25,008 bases of DNA from a virus. The stretch's first letter is position 1, and every line of letters begins with the position of its first letter. Of this stretch, positions 1-7,218 are shown in pieces. The notes under the pieces are model-generated. The model searched no databases. It was given only the letters and a program-made list of their open reading frames with translations, and was not told where the DNA came from. Both the position numbers and the translations under genes were made by a program. The stretch spans positions 1 to 25,008 of the IMG/VR virus record IMGVR_UViG_3300017783_000192; one strand, 5' to 3'.

Positions 1-16
1 CACAGGTAATACTATT

Positions 17-1447
17 ATGGAAATAAAAGGTGTCGCTTTCCATGAAGGATTTAACAAAAACAAGTGGGCTTTGACAAAGCGTGGCGCAGAAGCCGCCGTC
101 AAACAAATGTTTGGAGCAGACTTGACTCTTAATCATCCCAAGGCTAAAGCCGTTGGATTTGAACGCAACACCGATGGTGGCGTCAACGAAGCCAATGTTG
201 GTATTGTTGCCTCAGCCGAATTGAAAGACAAGGGCCAAGATGGATATGATGTGCGATATGTTGCTCATGTTCAACGAAGTGAATTGTTTGAGGCTTTGGA
301 ATCCGGCATGTGGTTGAAACCCGATTATGGTGTTTCAATCGGTGGCTACGGTGTTCCTATCTCGGCTAATGAAAAAGGTATGGTCTTTGATATGGACTTT
401 ACCTTTGACCATCTTGCCATCGTTCACAAGCCAGCATATCCAAGGGCAAACATTGAAACAGCAACTAAAATGGACGAGACTGTGGAGGCAAAACACGGTG
501 GTCAGCATGGTCGTCCCGGAAAAAACGACCCCCGCAAAACTCCGGCCAAACCAAGCGAGCGACGACGAGGTTCAAAGAAAAACCCACCCGGTTCCGCCAA
601 GAAACCTAACAAGTCAATTGTTGTCTCCCCTGCAACTCGCAAGACCATTAGCAACAAAATGTCGGAACATAACAAGAAAAAGAAAGGAAGCCGAGCATCT
701 ATGGGCGCACTTCTTACTGTTTTCCGTCGTGGTGCTGGTGCTTTCTCCACAAGCCATGCCCCTAACATGTCAAGAAACGGTTGGGGCATCGCAAGAGTCA
801 ATGCCTTCCTATACCTTTTACGGAATGGTCGCCCTTCTAACCCCAACTACAAGCAAGACAATGATTTACTACCCAAAGGACATCCAAGGGCAAAACGAAC
901 AGCAAGTGTGGAAGAAACCTTGATAAGTCAGACCGCATCTTGGGCAGAATACCGAAAGGGGAACGAAACCATGTCCGAAGAACATATCGTTGAAGAAAAC
1001 GCTCAAGCGAGCGAGATGGAAGCACTACAAGCAGAATTGGTCCTTGCTCGTGCCGAGTTGGAAAACATGCGTGCCATGGAAGCAGCAAAGCACGAAGAAG
1101 CACGCCTTTCCCTTGTGGAAGCAGCAACCAAACTTGGAATGAAGGGACACGACGACCTTTCCTCCGACACTCTTGAATCAATCATTGCATCTTGGGAAGC
1201 ATCCCATCCTGCTGAACCTGTGGTTGAGATGAAGCCAGCCGAACCTGCTGTCGCTTCCGAGACTTCTTCCCCCGAACCTGTTTCCGAGGCAGTTGTCGCA
1301 AACTACCTTAACGGAAAAATTATTGAAACTCCCGAAACCCTATACTCCCAAGCATGGAACGCTTGGGCTGGTGCTTGGAACAAGACCCTATCAGGGTCTG
1401 AGAACAACGATGAGCGAATTCGCGCTCCAAAATACAACGAAATTTGA
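17..1447 (+). CDS. Prohead maturation protease fused to scaffold, with an inserted central domain
   Basis: 476 residues. Residues 1-150 look like an HK97/DUF2213-type capsid maturation protease: LNHP with candidate catalytic His40, GVSIGG with candidate nucleophile Ser107, and FDHLAIVHKPAYP at 130-142, which matches the family's 'DHvAlV..Pa' signature. Residues 155-200 are a basic, Pro/Lys-rich linker. Residues 200-295 carry a separate module (RRGAGAFSTSHAP, ARVNAFLYLLRNG, DNDLLPKGHP) that I remember from structural proteins of marine phages but cannot name. Residues 319-400 are acidic and predicted coiled coil, as expected of an internal scaffold. The protein would shape the procapsid and then cleave scaffold and capsid N-termini. 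Its position directly before the decoration and capsid genes fits. The ATG follows AGGTAA at 4-9, but the frame stays open to base 2, so a start outside the window is possible. The fold is inferred from motifs only. Confidence 0.78.
   Translation: MEIKGVAFHEGFNKNKWALTKRGAEAAVKQMFGADLTLNHPKAKAVGFERNTDGGVNEANVGIVASAELKDKGQDGYDVRYVAHVQRSELFEALESGMWLKPDYGVSIGGYGVPISANEKGMVFDMDFTFDHLAIVHKPAYPRANIETATKMDETVEAKHGGQHGRPGKNDPRKTPAKPSERRRGSKKNPPGSAKKPNKSIVVSPATRKTISNKMSEHNKKKKGSRASMGALLTVFRRGAGAFSTSHAPNMSRNGWGIARVNAFLYLLRNGRPSNPNYKQDNDLLPKGHPRAKRTASVEETLISQTASWAEYRKGNETMSEEHIVEENAQASEMEALQAELVLARAELENMRAMEAAKHEEARLSLVEAATKLGMKGHDDLSSDTLESIIASWEASHPAEPVVEMKPAEPAVASETSSPEPVSEAVVANYLNGKIIETPETLYSQAWNAWAGAWNKTLSGSENNDERIRAPKYNEI
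971..1447 (+). other. Possible internal start giving a free scaffold protein
   Basis: Within the protease-scaffold frame, ATG at 971 (residue 319) lies 9 bases after AAAGGGG (955-961). It would yield a 158-residue product consisting only of the acidic coiled-coil part. Lambda-type phages make a separate scaffold from a nested in-frame start in the protease gene, so the arrangement is known. The ribosome-binding site here is only a partial match to GGAGGTGA, so this is a tentative call. Confidence 0.3.
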
Positions 1448-1458
1448 GGTGAAAAAAT

Positions 1459-1872
1459 ATGGTAGCATTTTCAGCAAACGACCCACGAAACGCAACTTTG
1501 AAAGACGCAAACACCGTTAGCGGTGTTGGTATCATCGTCGCAAAAGACGGAACAGCAAACAAGATTCAACTTGGAGCCGCAACAGATGTGCCTTTGGGCG
1601 TTTCTGCTGGCGAATCCAGCCGAGATGCCGACCTCGTGCTTGAAACCACGGGTGCTACGGTGTCTTACTTCCCAATGGGCGGAGTCCACATGGTTGCCGC
1701 CCTCGCAGAAACTTATACTACCGGACAACTCGTGTATCTTAAGGGTGCAGGAAGAGTTGGAGGAACGGCTGGCTCCGATAAGTTGGTTGGAGTCTATGTC
1801 GGTGAAGGAGAAGTTGTTGGCACTGCTGGCGACCTTATTCCTGTGAACACGAGTCAATGTGCAACTGCTTGA
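1459..1872 (+). CDS. Capsid decoration (cement) protein, DUF2190-like
   Basis: 137 residues, small and rich in Gly, Ala and Val, with no charged helices. The pattern is that of DUF2190-type capsid cement proteins: an 'N.v..G.iv' start, VPLGVSAGES near residues 47-56, a middle 'TGQLVYLKGAG' turn and a late 'LVGVYVGEG' strand. Such proteins bind the outside of HK97-type shells at three-fold sites and stabilise them after expansion. Position between protease and major capsid protein is the usual place for a decoration gene. ATG is preceded by GAGGTGA at 1446-1452, which overlaps the stop codon of the previous gene. Identification is by pattern and order, not alignment. Confidence 0.7.
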   Translation: MVAFSANDPRNATLKDANTVSGVGIIVAKDGTANKIQLGAATDVPLGVSAGESSRDADLVLETTGATVSYFPMGGVHMVAALAETYTTGQLVYLKGAGRVGGTAGSDKLVGVYVGEGEVVGTAGDLIPVNTSQCATA

Positions 1873-1893
1873 TGAAAAAAAGGAAGTGAAAAA

Positions 1894-2826
1894 ATGAACA
1901 AATCCCTACACGAAATTATGAACGCCTCTGCTGCTGCTGGTCCATTCGGAACCGGTGATGCAGTCCTTGAACAAACTCTCCGAGACTTTATCCAACTACA
2001 ATCCACCCGGATTGCTATTGGAACACAAGTTGTTGGAACCCGAACCGTCCCTTGGCTTGAATTCAAGTGGTATACGGGAGTCCAAGGAACCTTTTCCTAC
2101 CCACTGGACGACGCCGCAACTGTTGACCCCACCAAGATTGGAACCAGCAACTACACTGTGAAGTTGCAGAAGGGTCAAGGTCGCTGTGTTTTCCTTGACA
2201 CTGTGCGCCTCCGTGGTGAATCCTTTGAGAACATTGACCGACAGCAACTTGCTATCGTCCGTGGTCGTGCTGATGTCATTGACAACAACATCCTATCCAC
2301 CCTTCACGGTGGTGCAGGACAGACCCAAGCCGCAACCGCTACCTTCGGTAGTGCTTCGGCTGACGAAGAATCGGACTTGCTCGCAACGATGGATAAAATC
2401 TTCGCTAATGGCCGTGTGTCGGGCGATGAACCAATGGCTCTTATCCTCCCTGCCTCAACCCGAAGTGCTTTGCTCAACACACAACTTTACGGAAATGTCG
2501 TGGAAAGCCTCGCTGACCACATGAAGCGAATCGCCAACATGAGCATTTACTACACCCGAGACTACACGGGCGGTAAGTCGCTTCTCCCAACCGATTCAAC
2601 CGGTGCTATTGAGGACGATGCACTTCTGCTCATCCCCGGTGCTGAAACGGCTGAATTCTTCACCTACAACGGTGCTGGCTACCAAGAGACTGAATTGACT
2701 CGCCTTCCGGGTGTTGGCTTTGACTGGCTCTTGACTGGCTACATGGGAAGCGTGGTCCACCAGCACCAAGACGGTGCAGGGGCCGGAACCTCAAACCGTA
2801 TTGCCAAGATTACAGGCGTCATTTGA
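1894..2826 (+). CDS. Major capsid protein, HK97 fold
   Basis: 310 residues, the usual size for an HK97-fold shell subunit without a long N-terminal delta domain. Visible features fit the fold: an N-terminal arm and helix (to about residue 40), an extended beta segment with VPWLEFKWYTG (about 53-63) and FSYPLDD resembling the E-loop region, the long spine helix around IDRQQLAIVRGRADVIDNN (about 115-133), and a mixed alpha/beta P/A-domain half with MALILPASTRSAL (about 181-193). It ends with a beta strand and short tail. The strong site AGGAAGTGA (1881-1889) before ATG suits the most abundant virion protein. Order after protease and decoration protein is diagnostic. It has no detectable N-terminal scaffold of its own, which matches the scaffold being in the protease gene. 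Confidence 0.82.
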   Translation: MNKSLHEIMNASAAAGPFGTGDAVLEQTLRDFIQLQSTRIAIGTQVVGTRTVPWLEFKWYTGVQGTFSYPLDDAATVDPTKIGTSNYTVKLQKGQGRCVFLDTVRLRGESFENIDRQQLAIVRGRADVIDNNILSTLHGGAGQTQAATATFGSASADEESDLLATMDKIFANGRVSGDEPMALILPASTRSALLNTQLYGNVVESLADHMKRIANMSIYYTRDYTGGKSLLPTDSTGAIEDDALLLIPGAETAEFFTYNGAGYQETELTRLPGVGFDWLLTGYMGSVVHQHQDGAGAGTSNRIAKITGVI

Positions 2827-2832
2827 GGTGAT
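2825..2832 (+). promoter_or_regulatory. Ribosome-binding site that sets a TTG start
   Basis: GAGGTGAT shares its first bases with the capsid gene's stop (TGAGGTGAT) and is 4 bases before TTG at 2837. The same layout is repeated at 10470-10484, which is why TTG rather than the longer frame is chosen for both genes. Confidence 0.65.
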
Positions 2833-2836
2833 TTAC

Positions 2837-3298
2837 TTGGCACAAAACCGCAAATTCCAAGACTTTGTTGAAACAAAGTATCTTGCTGACGATGCCGTGA
2901 CCAACGCAAAAACTGACGGTGCTGCTGACAAGTATCTTGAGGCTGTCTATGACTTCGCAGTTGATGGAGGAGCCGTTGGTGCTGTTCCTATGAAAGACAC
3001 CAGTGGACAACCAATTCAAATCCCCGACAAAGCAATTGTGATTTCTTCACACATTGAGATTGAAGCGGCTGTCACTTCAAGCGGCTCCGCTACTGTGGCA
3101 TTCGGTTTGATTGGAAACAGTGATGCTTTCAAAGGCGCTACTGGCAAGGCTTCCTTGACCTTGGATGCTGTGTTCGCAGGAAGCAACGACCTTCCCTTGA
3201 AGATGGCTGCTCCTACCCCCGTCGCTGTGACAATCGCAACTGCCGCTCTTACGGCTGGCAAGATTCGTCTTTTCATCAAATACATTGAAGGCAACTGA
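2837..3298 (+). CDS. Beta-rich virion protein of unknown role (head minor protein)
   Basis: 153 residues read from TTG. The frame is open further upstream, but GAGGTGAT at 2825-2832 sits 4 bases before TTG at 2837, and the same GAGGTGATTTnnTTGGC arrangement occurs at 10470-10486, so TTG is preferred. The N-terminal 45 residues are mixed helix; the rest is alternating beta strands (IVISSHIEIEAAV, ATVAFGLIG, IRLFIKYIEGN), as in head fibres, decoration proteins and other small jelly-roll virion proteins. It sits between the capsid protein and the first connector, so it is probably packaged in or on the head. No family was recognised with certainty. Confidence 0.6.
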   Translation: MAQNRKFQDFVETKYLADDAVTNAKTDGAADKYLEAVYDFAVDGGAVGAVPMKDTSGQPIQIPDKAIVISSHIEIEAAVTSSGSATVAFGLIGNSDAFKGATGKASLTLDAVFAGSNDLPLKMAAPTPVAVTIATAALTAGKIRLFIKYIEGN

Positions 3299-3310
3299 GG
3301 TTGATTCTTC

Positions 3311-3448
3311 ATGCTTGAAGAATGGACCGACAAAAACGGTGATATTTACCGTTGGGATGCCGATTCAAACCGATACCTTCTGCAAAAGAAGGCAAAAGCA
3401 CCTGCTAAGAAAAAGACCAGTAAAGCAAAGAAGGAGAAGAAGGCATGA
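3311..3448 (+). CDS. Small basic protein, 45 residues
   Basis: A short gene with GAGGTTGA (3297-3304) ahead of ATG and a 4-base ATGA overlap with the following gene, so it is translationally embedded in the operon. The first half (LEEWTDKNGDIYRWD, then RYLLQKK) is a compact, aromatic, charged segment. The last 20 residues are almost only Lys and Ala (KAPAKKKTSKAKKEKKA), a histone-tail-like stretch that could contact DNA or the acidic capsid interior. Function is unknown. Confidence 0.6.
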   Translation: MLEEWTDKNGDIYRWDADSNRYLLQKKAKAPAKKKTSKAKKEKKA

Positions 3449-3798
3449 GCGAGCGTGCAAAATTAGTAAAACAACTCAACAAAAAAGGAATTCAAGTCCC
3501 CAAAGGTGCTAAGGTAGCAGACCTTAAACACCGTCTTGAATATTGGTTATCATCAAACGGTTGGCTTGTCCGATTGGCGAAACCTGCATCTCGTAAGCCC
3601 AATAACCCCATTTCTTTGATAACAACCAAAGACACTGTTTGGATTCCCGATAGCCGAATGGCAAAGGAAATCATTGAAACCAAGTTGGTTTTTGTTCTTG
3701 GACGCACACCAGTTGCACCCGAAGGCGTGGAAGTCATTGATGTCCCCAAAGACTTTAACGACAAATGGCCTGTAAATCAATTGGGTGAAGAAGAATGA
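3445..3798 (+). CDS. SAP/HeH-like domain protein in the head operon
   Basis: 117 residues. Residues 4-34 (AKLVKQLNKKGIQVPKGAK then VADLKHRLEYW) have the helix-extended loop-helix spacing of SAP/HeH/LEM-like domains, small modules that often bind DNA or other proteins and occur in phage head-region proteins. The remaining part contains short strands (ISLITTKDTVWIPD, LVFVLGRTPVAP) and an acidic C-terminus of unknown fold. It overlaps both neighbours by ATGA (3445-3448 and 3795-3798), implying coupled translation with the small basic protein before it and the connector after it. A structural or head-assembly role is inferred from context. Confidence 0.6.
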   Translation: MSERAKLVKQLNKKGIQVPKGAKVADLKHRLEYWLSSNGWLVRLAKPASRKPNNPISLITTKDTVWIPDSRMAKEIIETKLVFVLGRTPVAPEGVEVIDVPKDFNDKWPVNQLGEEE

Positions 3799-4181
3799 CT
3801 GTCACAACTGACAACATTCGGGATTTGCTAAACAGACCACGAGGCTTGAACGACGCAACCATAACTGAATATATCAGTATGCGAACAGAACAAGTCAACA
3901 AATCTGCCCGCAACAATGCGTTTCTTGCAGAAGATTCAACAAATGTTGTTACGACAGCGCAAAAAGAATCAGCAATTAAGGCTTTGGTGTGTGCCGATTG
4001 TTTGCAGGTTATGATTGATACAATTCCTTCCTATGTCAACGAGAACGAGCGAAAACAGCAAGACATACGATTAACCGCACAAATGCGGGGATTTATGAAG
4101 CGTGGAGAAGAAATGCTTGCTCTTGTCTCGGAGGTTGGCGGAACGGCTGTAAAGTTTAGCCAAACCAAGACGAGGCTCTAA
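3795..4181 (+). CDS. Head-tail connector protein (adaptor, gp6-like)
   Basis: 128 residues, predicted almost all-helical: 'TTDNIRDLLNRPRGLNDATITEYI' resembles the N-terminal 'ev...L......d..i..li' helices of HK97 gp6 and SPP1 gp15 adaptor proteins, followed by a helix around residues 55-80 (QKESAIKALVCADCLQVMI) and a C-terminal basic tail. Adaptors form a ring beneath the portal and prepare it for the tail. Size, helical content and position after the capsid genes agree, but no single residue proves it. The start overlaps the preceding stop by ATGA. Confidence 0.55.
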   Translation: MTVTTDNIRDLLNRPRGLNDATITEYISMRTEQVNKSARNNAFLAEDSTNVVTTAQKESAIKALVCADCLQVMIDTIPSYVNENERKQQDIRLTAQMRGFMKRGEEMLALVSEVGGTAVKFSQTKTRL

Positions 4182-4183
4182 AC

Positions 4184-6589
4184 ATGACTAATTATCAATG
4201 GGTCGGTGCTTCTTCCACGCTCGCAAGCACAGCAGCGAATTGGAATCCAAGCGGAACGCCAGCCGCAGGTGATGTTATCATCTTTGACAATTTGGGACAG
4301 CAAAATTGTGTGTGGGATATAGTCTTGCCAGCCACAGCCTTTTCTGTTGATGAAATTATCCTTGAATCCTCTTTTGCACACACCCTTACTATGGGTGTCA
4401 ATATGAGAGTCAAGGGTTTGTTTCTCAATAAAACTATTGTTCCGAGTGCTGGAAATAAAATTATTTTTCAACACGGGGCATCCCCTAACTTTTTTGGTTC
4501 TTACAAAACATACAACGAACGATTTGTGTTAATTGGTGATAGCGGAAACGCCACAGGTATTACCTTTGAAATGACTGGTTTATCCACTCCTGTCACAAAG
4601 TTTGACGATGGCCCACATCCAATAGTGGTTATCGGGGGTGGTCAGTTTGCACCGGATTATGTCGCACCAACGGGAACAAGTGGTAAAGCCACCTTTGATT
4701 CCTTTACCATTTCCACATCAACAAATTTTTCACCCGATGGTGATTTAGTGGATAACGACAGGCTCAAAGTTTTTTCTTTTACTGCATTTTCTATTGCCAG
4801 CACGAGTATTGACTTCGGCCTTTCAACAACGGAATTTACCGCCACAACCAGTGGGTTTCATATTCCAACAGCAGGGGCAAGTAGTATGCCAACTGGATTC
4901 ATAGATGCTTATTACCGAAAAATTGTCTTAAATGCAAATACCGCAGGTGATAAAATTTTGATGAGCGATAACACCTATATTTCCGTTGAAGAATTTGAAA
5001 TTAACGATGGCGTAGTTTTGAAAGGACCGGTAGCCGCCGATGACCAAGGAGCCGATATTCGTTCAATGAAAACCCCAAAGGTAAGGGGAACATGGTCTTT
5101 TAGTCAAATCTCTCCGGGGATTTACCGAAGCCCACGAAACGCTTCGGGACCGATGCCCAAGGTTAATGGAAACTTTCACATTACGGGAAAATTAGATGTG
5201 GACGGATTGATTGACCCAACAGGACTTGAATTAAATCCACAATCCAGCAATCCCGGCGGCGTCACCGCAAACACGCTATGGTTGAACAGCACCGACAGCA
5301 ACAAGTTGTATCTCGGCTCAAGCGAAGTTAGCGGTAGCGGAGCGCAAGGACCGGCGGGACCACAAGGCCCACAAGGAGCAACGGGACCAGCCGGTGCTGA
5401 TGGAGCAGACGGCTCCGATGGTGCGGCAGGTGCAACCGGACCGACAGGGCCAGCAGGTCCAGCAGGTGCAGATGGAAATACGATTAACATTTCAGCCTTA
5501 ACTGCTAACACGGCAATTGCTGACGCAGACTTGCTTTTGCTTGACGATGGGGCAAACGGAACAAACCGCAAAATCACCTTTACCGAGGTCAAGGAGTGGA
5601 TTCGGGGTGAGGGTATCAAGGTTGGCCGAAATGGTGGCGTGAACCAACTTCGCATTCGTGATTCAAGGGACGATGGAGATGTTCCACCTGCTGATTTTCA
5701 AGATAAAGCCGTGTCGTTTGACTTCACCGACGACATAACAGGCTCCCCAACCTCTTGGGATTCTGTTATGACCATGAAAGGCTGGTCGGACAGTTATAGA
5801 GCATGGCAGATATTTTCCGACGCTTCAACCTCTTCTCGTAGTGTGGATGAAACGCCGTTGTTCTTCCGTAGCGGAGAGGGCGATGTTCAAGCGACATGGG
5901 GAGAAATCAAGGAAATTCTTACCTTCCCCGGAACAGCCCCACGCGTTGATGGCGCAACTAACCAAATCCTGCAAACGGACGGGGCTGGAACCCTTTCATG
6001 GGTGGACTTACCTGCTGGCGGAGGAACGCCATCGGGTGCGGCTGGCTCTATCCAATTTAGCGACGGCTCGGCTTTTGATTCGGACGATGCAAACCTGCAT
6101 TGGGATGATGCAAACAACCGTTTGGGTATCGGCACGAATACGCCCGGAAACACCATTCATGCTGTTGGCACAGGCAACTTCCCATTCCGATTTCAAGGAA
6201 ACGGGGGAAATCTCCGTATAAACAATTTTGGTCACCTTCAAATTCAAAACGATAACTCAACCCCAGTTGATGGGACGACAATTGACGCCCCACTATTTCA
6301 AATCGGACAGCGAGACGCAGGACAATTAGACATAGCATTTGGCAACTTAGCAGGCAACCACTTGGTTGCGGCTTCGGATTCTTTGCTTACGCTCAAGCGA
6401 GCCTCCAATAGCGCATCGGGAGCGAAGCAAATCGGCTTCTTAGGGGCTACGCCGGTAGCACAACAGAGCGTAGTGGACCCCGCAGCAGCAGGTTTCAATC
6501 CGGTTGGTGCAAGTGTCAACGAAGTAGCATTACAAACAAGCCTTGATTCAATTATAGCGGCATTACAGGCTCTTGGATTATTTGCATGA
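4184..6589 (+). CDS. Fibre/receptor-binding protein with collagen-like repeats
   Basis: 801 residues. Residues 1-60 (YQWVGASSTLASTAANWNPS, then GTPAAGDVIIFD) match the 'W.G....NW....P..GD.v.F' opening of beta-solenoid surface proteins, and residues 60-340 continue as beta-rich repeats. Residues 386-430 are 15 uninterrupted Gly-X-Y triplets, a trimerising collagen-like shaft. Residues 431-600 form another domain, and near 635-655 the segment HWDDANNRLGIGTNTPGN is the classic repeat of phage tail-fibre distal regions. The C-terminal AKQIGFLGATPVAQQS and short helix also recur in marine phage fibres. It probably binds the host surface as a trimer. GAGG at 4172-4175 lies 8 bases before ATG. The gene is unusual in lying among connector genes rather than after the tape measure. 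Confidence 0.75.
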   Translation: MTNYQWVGASSTLASTAANWNPSGTPAAGDVIIFDNLGQQNCVWDIVLPATAFSVDEIILESSFAHTLTMGVNMRVKGLFLNKTIVPSAGNKIIFQHGASPNFFGSYKTYNERFVLIGDSGNATGITFEMTGLSTPVTKFDDGPHPIVVIGGGQFAPDYVAPTGTSGKATFDSFTISTSTNFSPDGDLVDNDRLKVFSFTAFSIASTSIDFGLSTTEFTATTSGFHIPTAGASSMPTGFIDAYYRKIVLNANTAGDKILMSDNTYISVEEFEINDGVVLKGPVAADDQGADIRSMKTPKVRGTWSFSQISPGIYRSPRNASGPMPKVNGNFHITGKLDVDGLIDPTGLELNPQSSNPGGVTANTLWLNSTDSNKLYLGSSEVSGSGAQGPAGPQGPQGATGPAGADGADGSDGAAGATGPTGPAGPAGADGNTINISALTANTAIADADLLLLDDGANGTNRKITFTEVKEWIRGEGIKVGRNGGVNQLRIRDSRDDGDVPPADFQDKAVSFDFTDDITGSPTSWDSVMTMKGWSDSYRAWQIFSDASTSSRSVDETPLFFRSGEGDVQATWGEIKEILTFPGTAPRVDGATNQILQTDGAGTLSWVDLPAGGGTPSGAAGSIQFSDGSAFDSDDANLHWDDANNRLGIGTNTPGNTIHAVGTGNFPFRFQGNGGNLRINNFGHLQIQNDNSTPVDGTTIDAPLFQIGQRDAGQLDIAFGNLAGNHLVAASDSLLTLKRASNSASGAKQIGFLGATPVAQQSVVDPAAAGFNPVGASVNEVALQTSLDSIIAALQALGLFA
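5339..5473 (+). repeat. Collagen-like Gly-X-Y repeat (15 triplets)
   Basis: The in-frame stretch encodes triplets such as GPA, GPQ, GAD and GAT with glycine at every third position and no interruption. Codons for glycine vary (GGA, GGC, GGT, GGG), so the protein repeat is conserved while the DNA is not a simple tandem repeat. Collagen-like segments in phage fibres form a rigid trimeric shaft. Confidence 0.85.
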
Positions 6590-6598
6590 GGTGAAAAC

Positions 6599-6694
6599 AT
6601 GGATAAATGGCTTGATGAATATGTGGAAAAAGTGATGAAACAACAAATTGTGACGAACAGTATTTTTAAGAAAAAGGTGAAAAAAAATGAGTAA
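6599..6694 (+). CDS. Very small protein, 31 residues
   Basis: ATG follows a strong GAGGTGA (6588-6594) that overlaps the fibre gene's stop codon. The product begins MDKWLDEYVEKVMKQQ, an amphipathic helix, and ends in a lysine-rich tail (FKKKVKKNE). It overlaps the next gene by 8 bases. No family is recognised. Short length makes it hard to prove coding, but the ribosome-binding site and tight packing support it. Confidence 0.45.
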   Translation: MDKWLDEYVEKVMKQQIVTNSIFKKKVKKNE

Positions 6695-6857
6695 AAGAAA
6701 AGGAAAAATTGTGTATCAGCCACCGGAAAGGTGCTACACTAATGTGAACATTGAAGAGACACCGCATGGCTACAAGATTTATCGGATAGGAGAATCGCGT
6801 CATTTCACTGTTATTCCTCTATCCTGTGCAAAAGAAGTGCTTTACAAAGGAGATTGA
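6687..6857 (+). CDS. Small protein, 56 residues, unknown function
   Basis: AAGGTGA (6674-6680) precedes ATG by 6 bases. The product has a basic start (MSKRKGKIVYQPPERCY), then short predicted strands (GYKIYRIGESRHFTVIPL) and two cysteines (16 and 47). It is probably a small globular beta protein. It lies between the fibre and two membrane-associated small proteins and may belong with them; no function can be assigned. Confidence 0.5.
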   Translation: MSKRKGKIVYQPPERCYTNVNIEETPHGYKIYRIGESRHFTVIPLSCAKEVLYKGD

Positions 6858-6861
6858 AAAT

Positions 6862-7068
6862 ATGGAAATTGAAACAATGCTGCTCATAGCAACTGCTATT
6901 TTGGTTGATTTACTAATTCTTGCTGCTGCCGGAAAGTGGTTGCTTGGAAAGTGGAAGGAAATGAAAGCCGACGGCAAAGTCACACTTGATGAAGTCCTTG
7001 ATGTTGCTGACGAAGTGGTTGATAAGGTCAAAGAAACAATTGACAAGTTGGAAGGCGAAGAAGAATGA
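6862..7068 (+). CDS. Small membrane protein, possible holin-like
   Basis: 68 residues from ATG at 6862, chosen because AAAGGAG (6847-6852) lies 9 bases upstream; the open frame extends to 6826 but without a site. Residues 5-27 (TMLLIATAILVDLLILAAAG) form one hydrophobic segment, followed by a basic stretch and an acidic amphipathic helix rich in Val, Asp and Glu (LDEVLDVADEVVDKVKETI). A single-pass N-terminal anchor with a charged cytoplasmic tail fits a class III-type holin or another lysis/membrane accessory, but this is inference. The stop overlaps the next start by ATGA. Confidence 0.6.
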   Translation: MEIETMLLIATAILVDLLILAAAGKWLLGKWKEMKADGKVTLDEVLDVADEVVDKVKETIDKLEGEEE

Positions 7069-7217
7069 CACCCGATGAGCGAATAGATTCGCTGGAAGAA
7101 AGAACCCGTTTGCTTGAGCAAGCCGTTCTTGAATTGTCCACCATGGCAAAGTATCTCAAATATGCCGCTATCGCTCTGTTCGCTTCCCTTGGTGTTGATG
7201 TGCAGGGTGTGATGTGA
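7065..7217 (+). CDS. Coiled-coil plus membrane-anchor small protein (XhlA-like layout)
   Basis: 50 residues, ATGA overlap with the previous membrane protein. Residues 3-27 are a charged heptad-like helix (DERIDSLEERTRLLEQAVLEL); residues 29-45 (KYLKYAAIALFASLGV) are hydrophobic enough to span a membrane. Haemolysin XhlA and related phage lysis proteins have the same order, coiled coil then C-terminal anchor, and are usually paired with a second small membrane protein, as here. Whether it acts in lysis of an archaeal cell is unknown. Confidence 0.5.
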   Translation: MTPDERIDSLEERTRLLEQAVLELSTMAKYLKYAAIALFASLGVDVQGVM

Positions 7218-7218
7218 T

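Noticed and set aside
1-9. Possible end of an upstream gene (frame CAC AGG TAA)
   Set aside because: Only two codons are visible, so nothing supports coding beyond an in-frame stop.
502-846. Minus-strand frame opposite the protease-scaffold insert
   Set aside because: Arg/Pro/Leu-rich composition comes from the reverse complement of the basic linker; no start signal and no neighbours on that strand.
327-923. 198-residue plus-strand frame inside the protease gene
   Set aside because: It is an out-of-phase shadow of the protease-scaffold gene, has no ribosome-binding site, and its product has no coherent motifs.
5339-5473. Collagen region as a DNA-level tandem repeat or CRISPR-like array
   Set aside because: Codons differ from triplet to triplet and there are no spacers; the repetition exists at the protein level only.
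5176-5655. 159-residue minus-strand frame rich in Pro-Ala-Gly
   Set aside because: It is the reverse reading of the collagen-like repeat, which keeps stops away on both strands; not a second gene.
6298-6723. Minus-strand frame with a Phe-rich N-terminus
   Set aside because: The Phe run is the reverse of A-rich ribosome-binding regions near 6660-6690; it opposes the fibre gene and small genes with good start sites.
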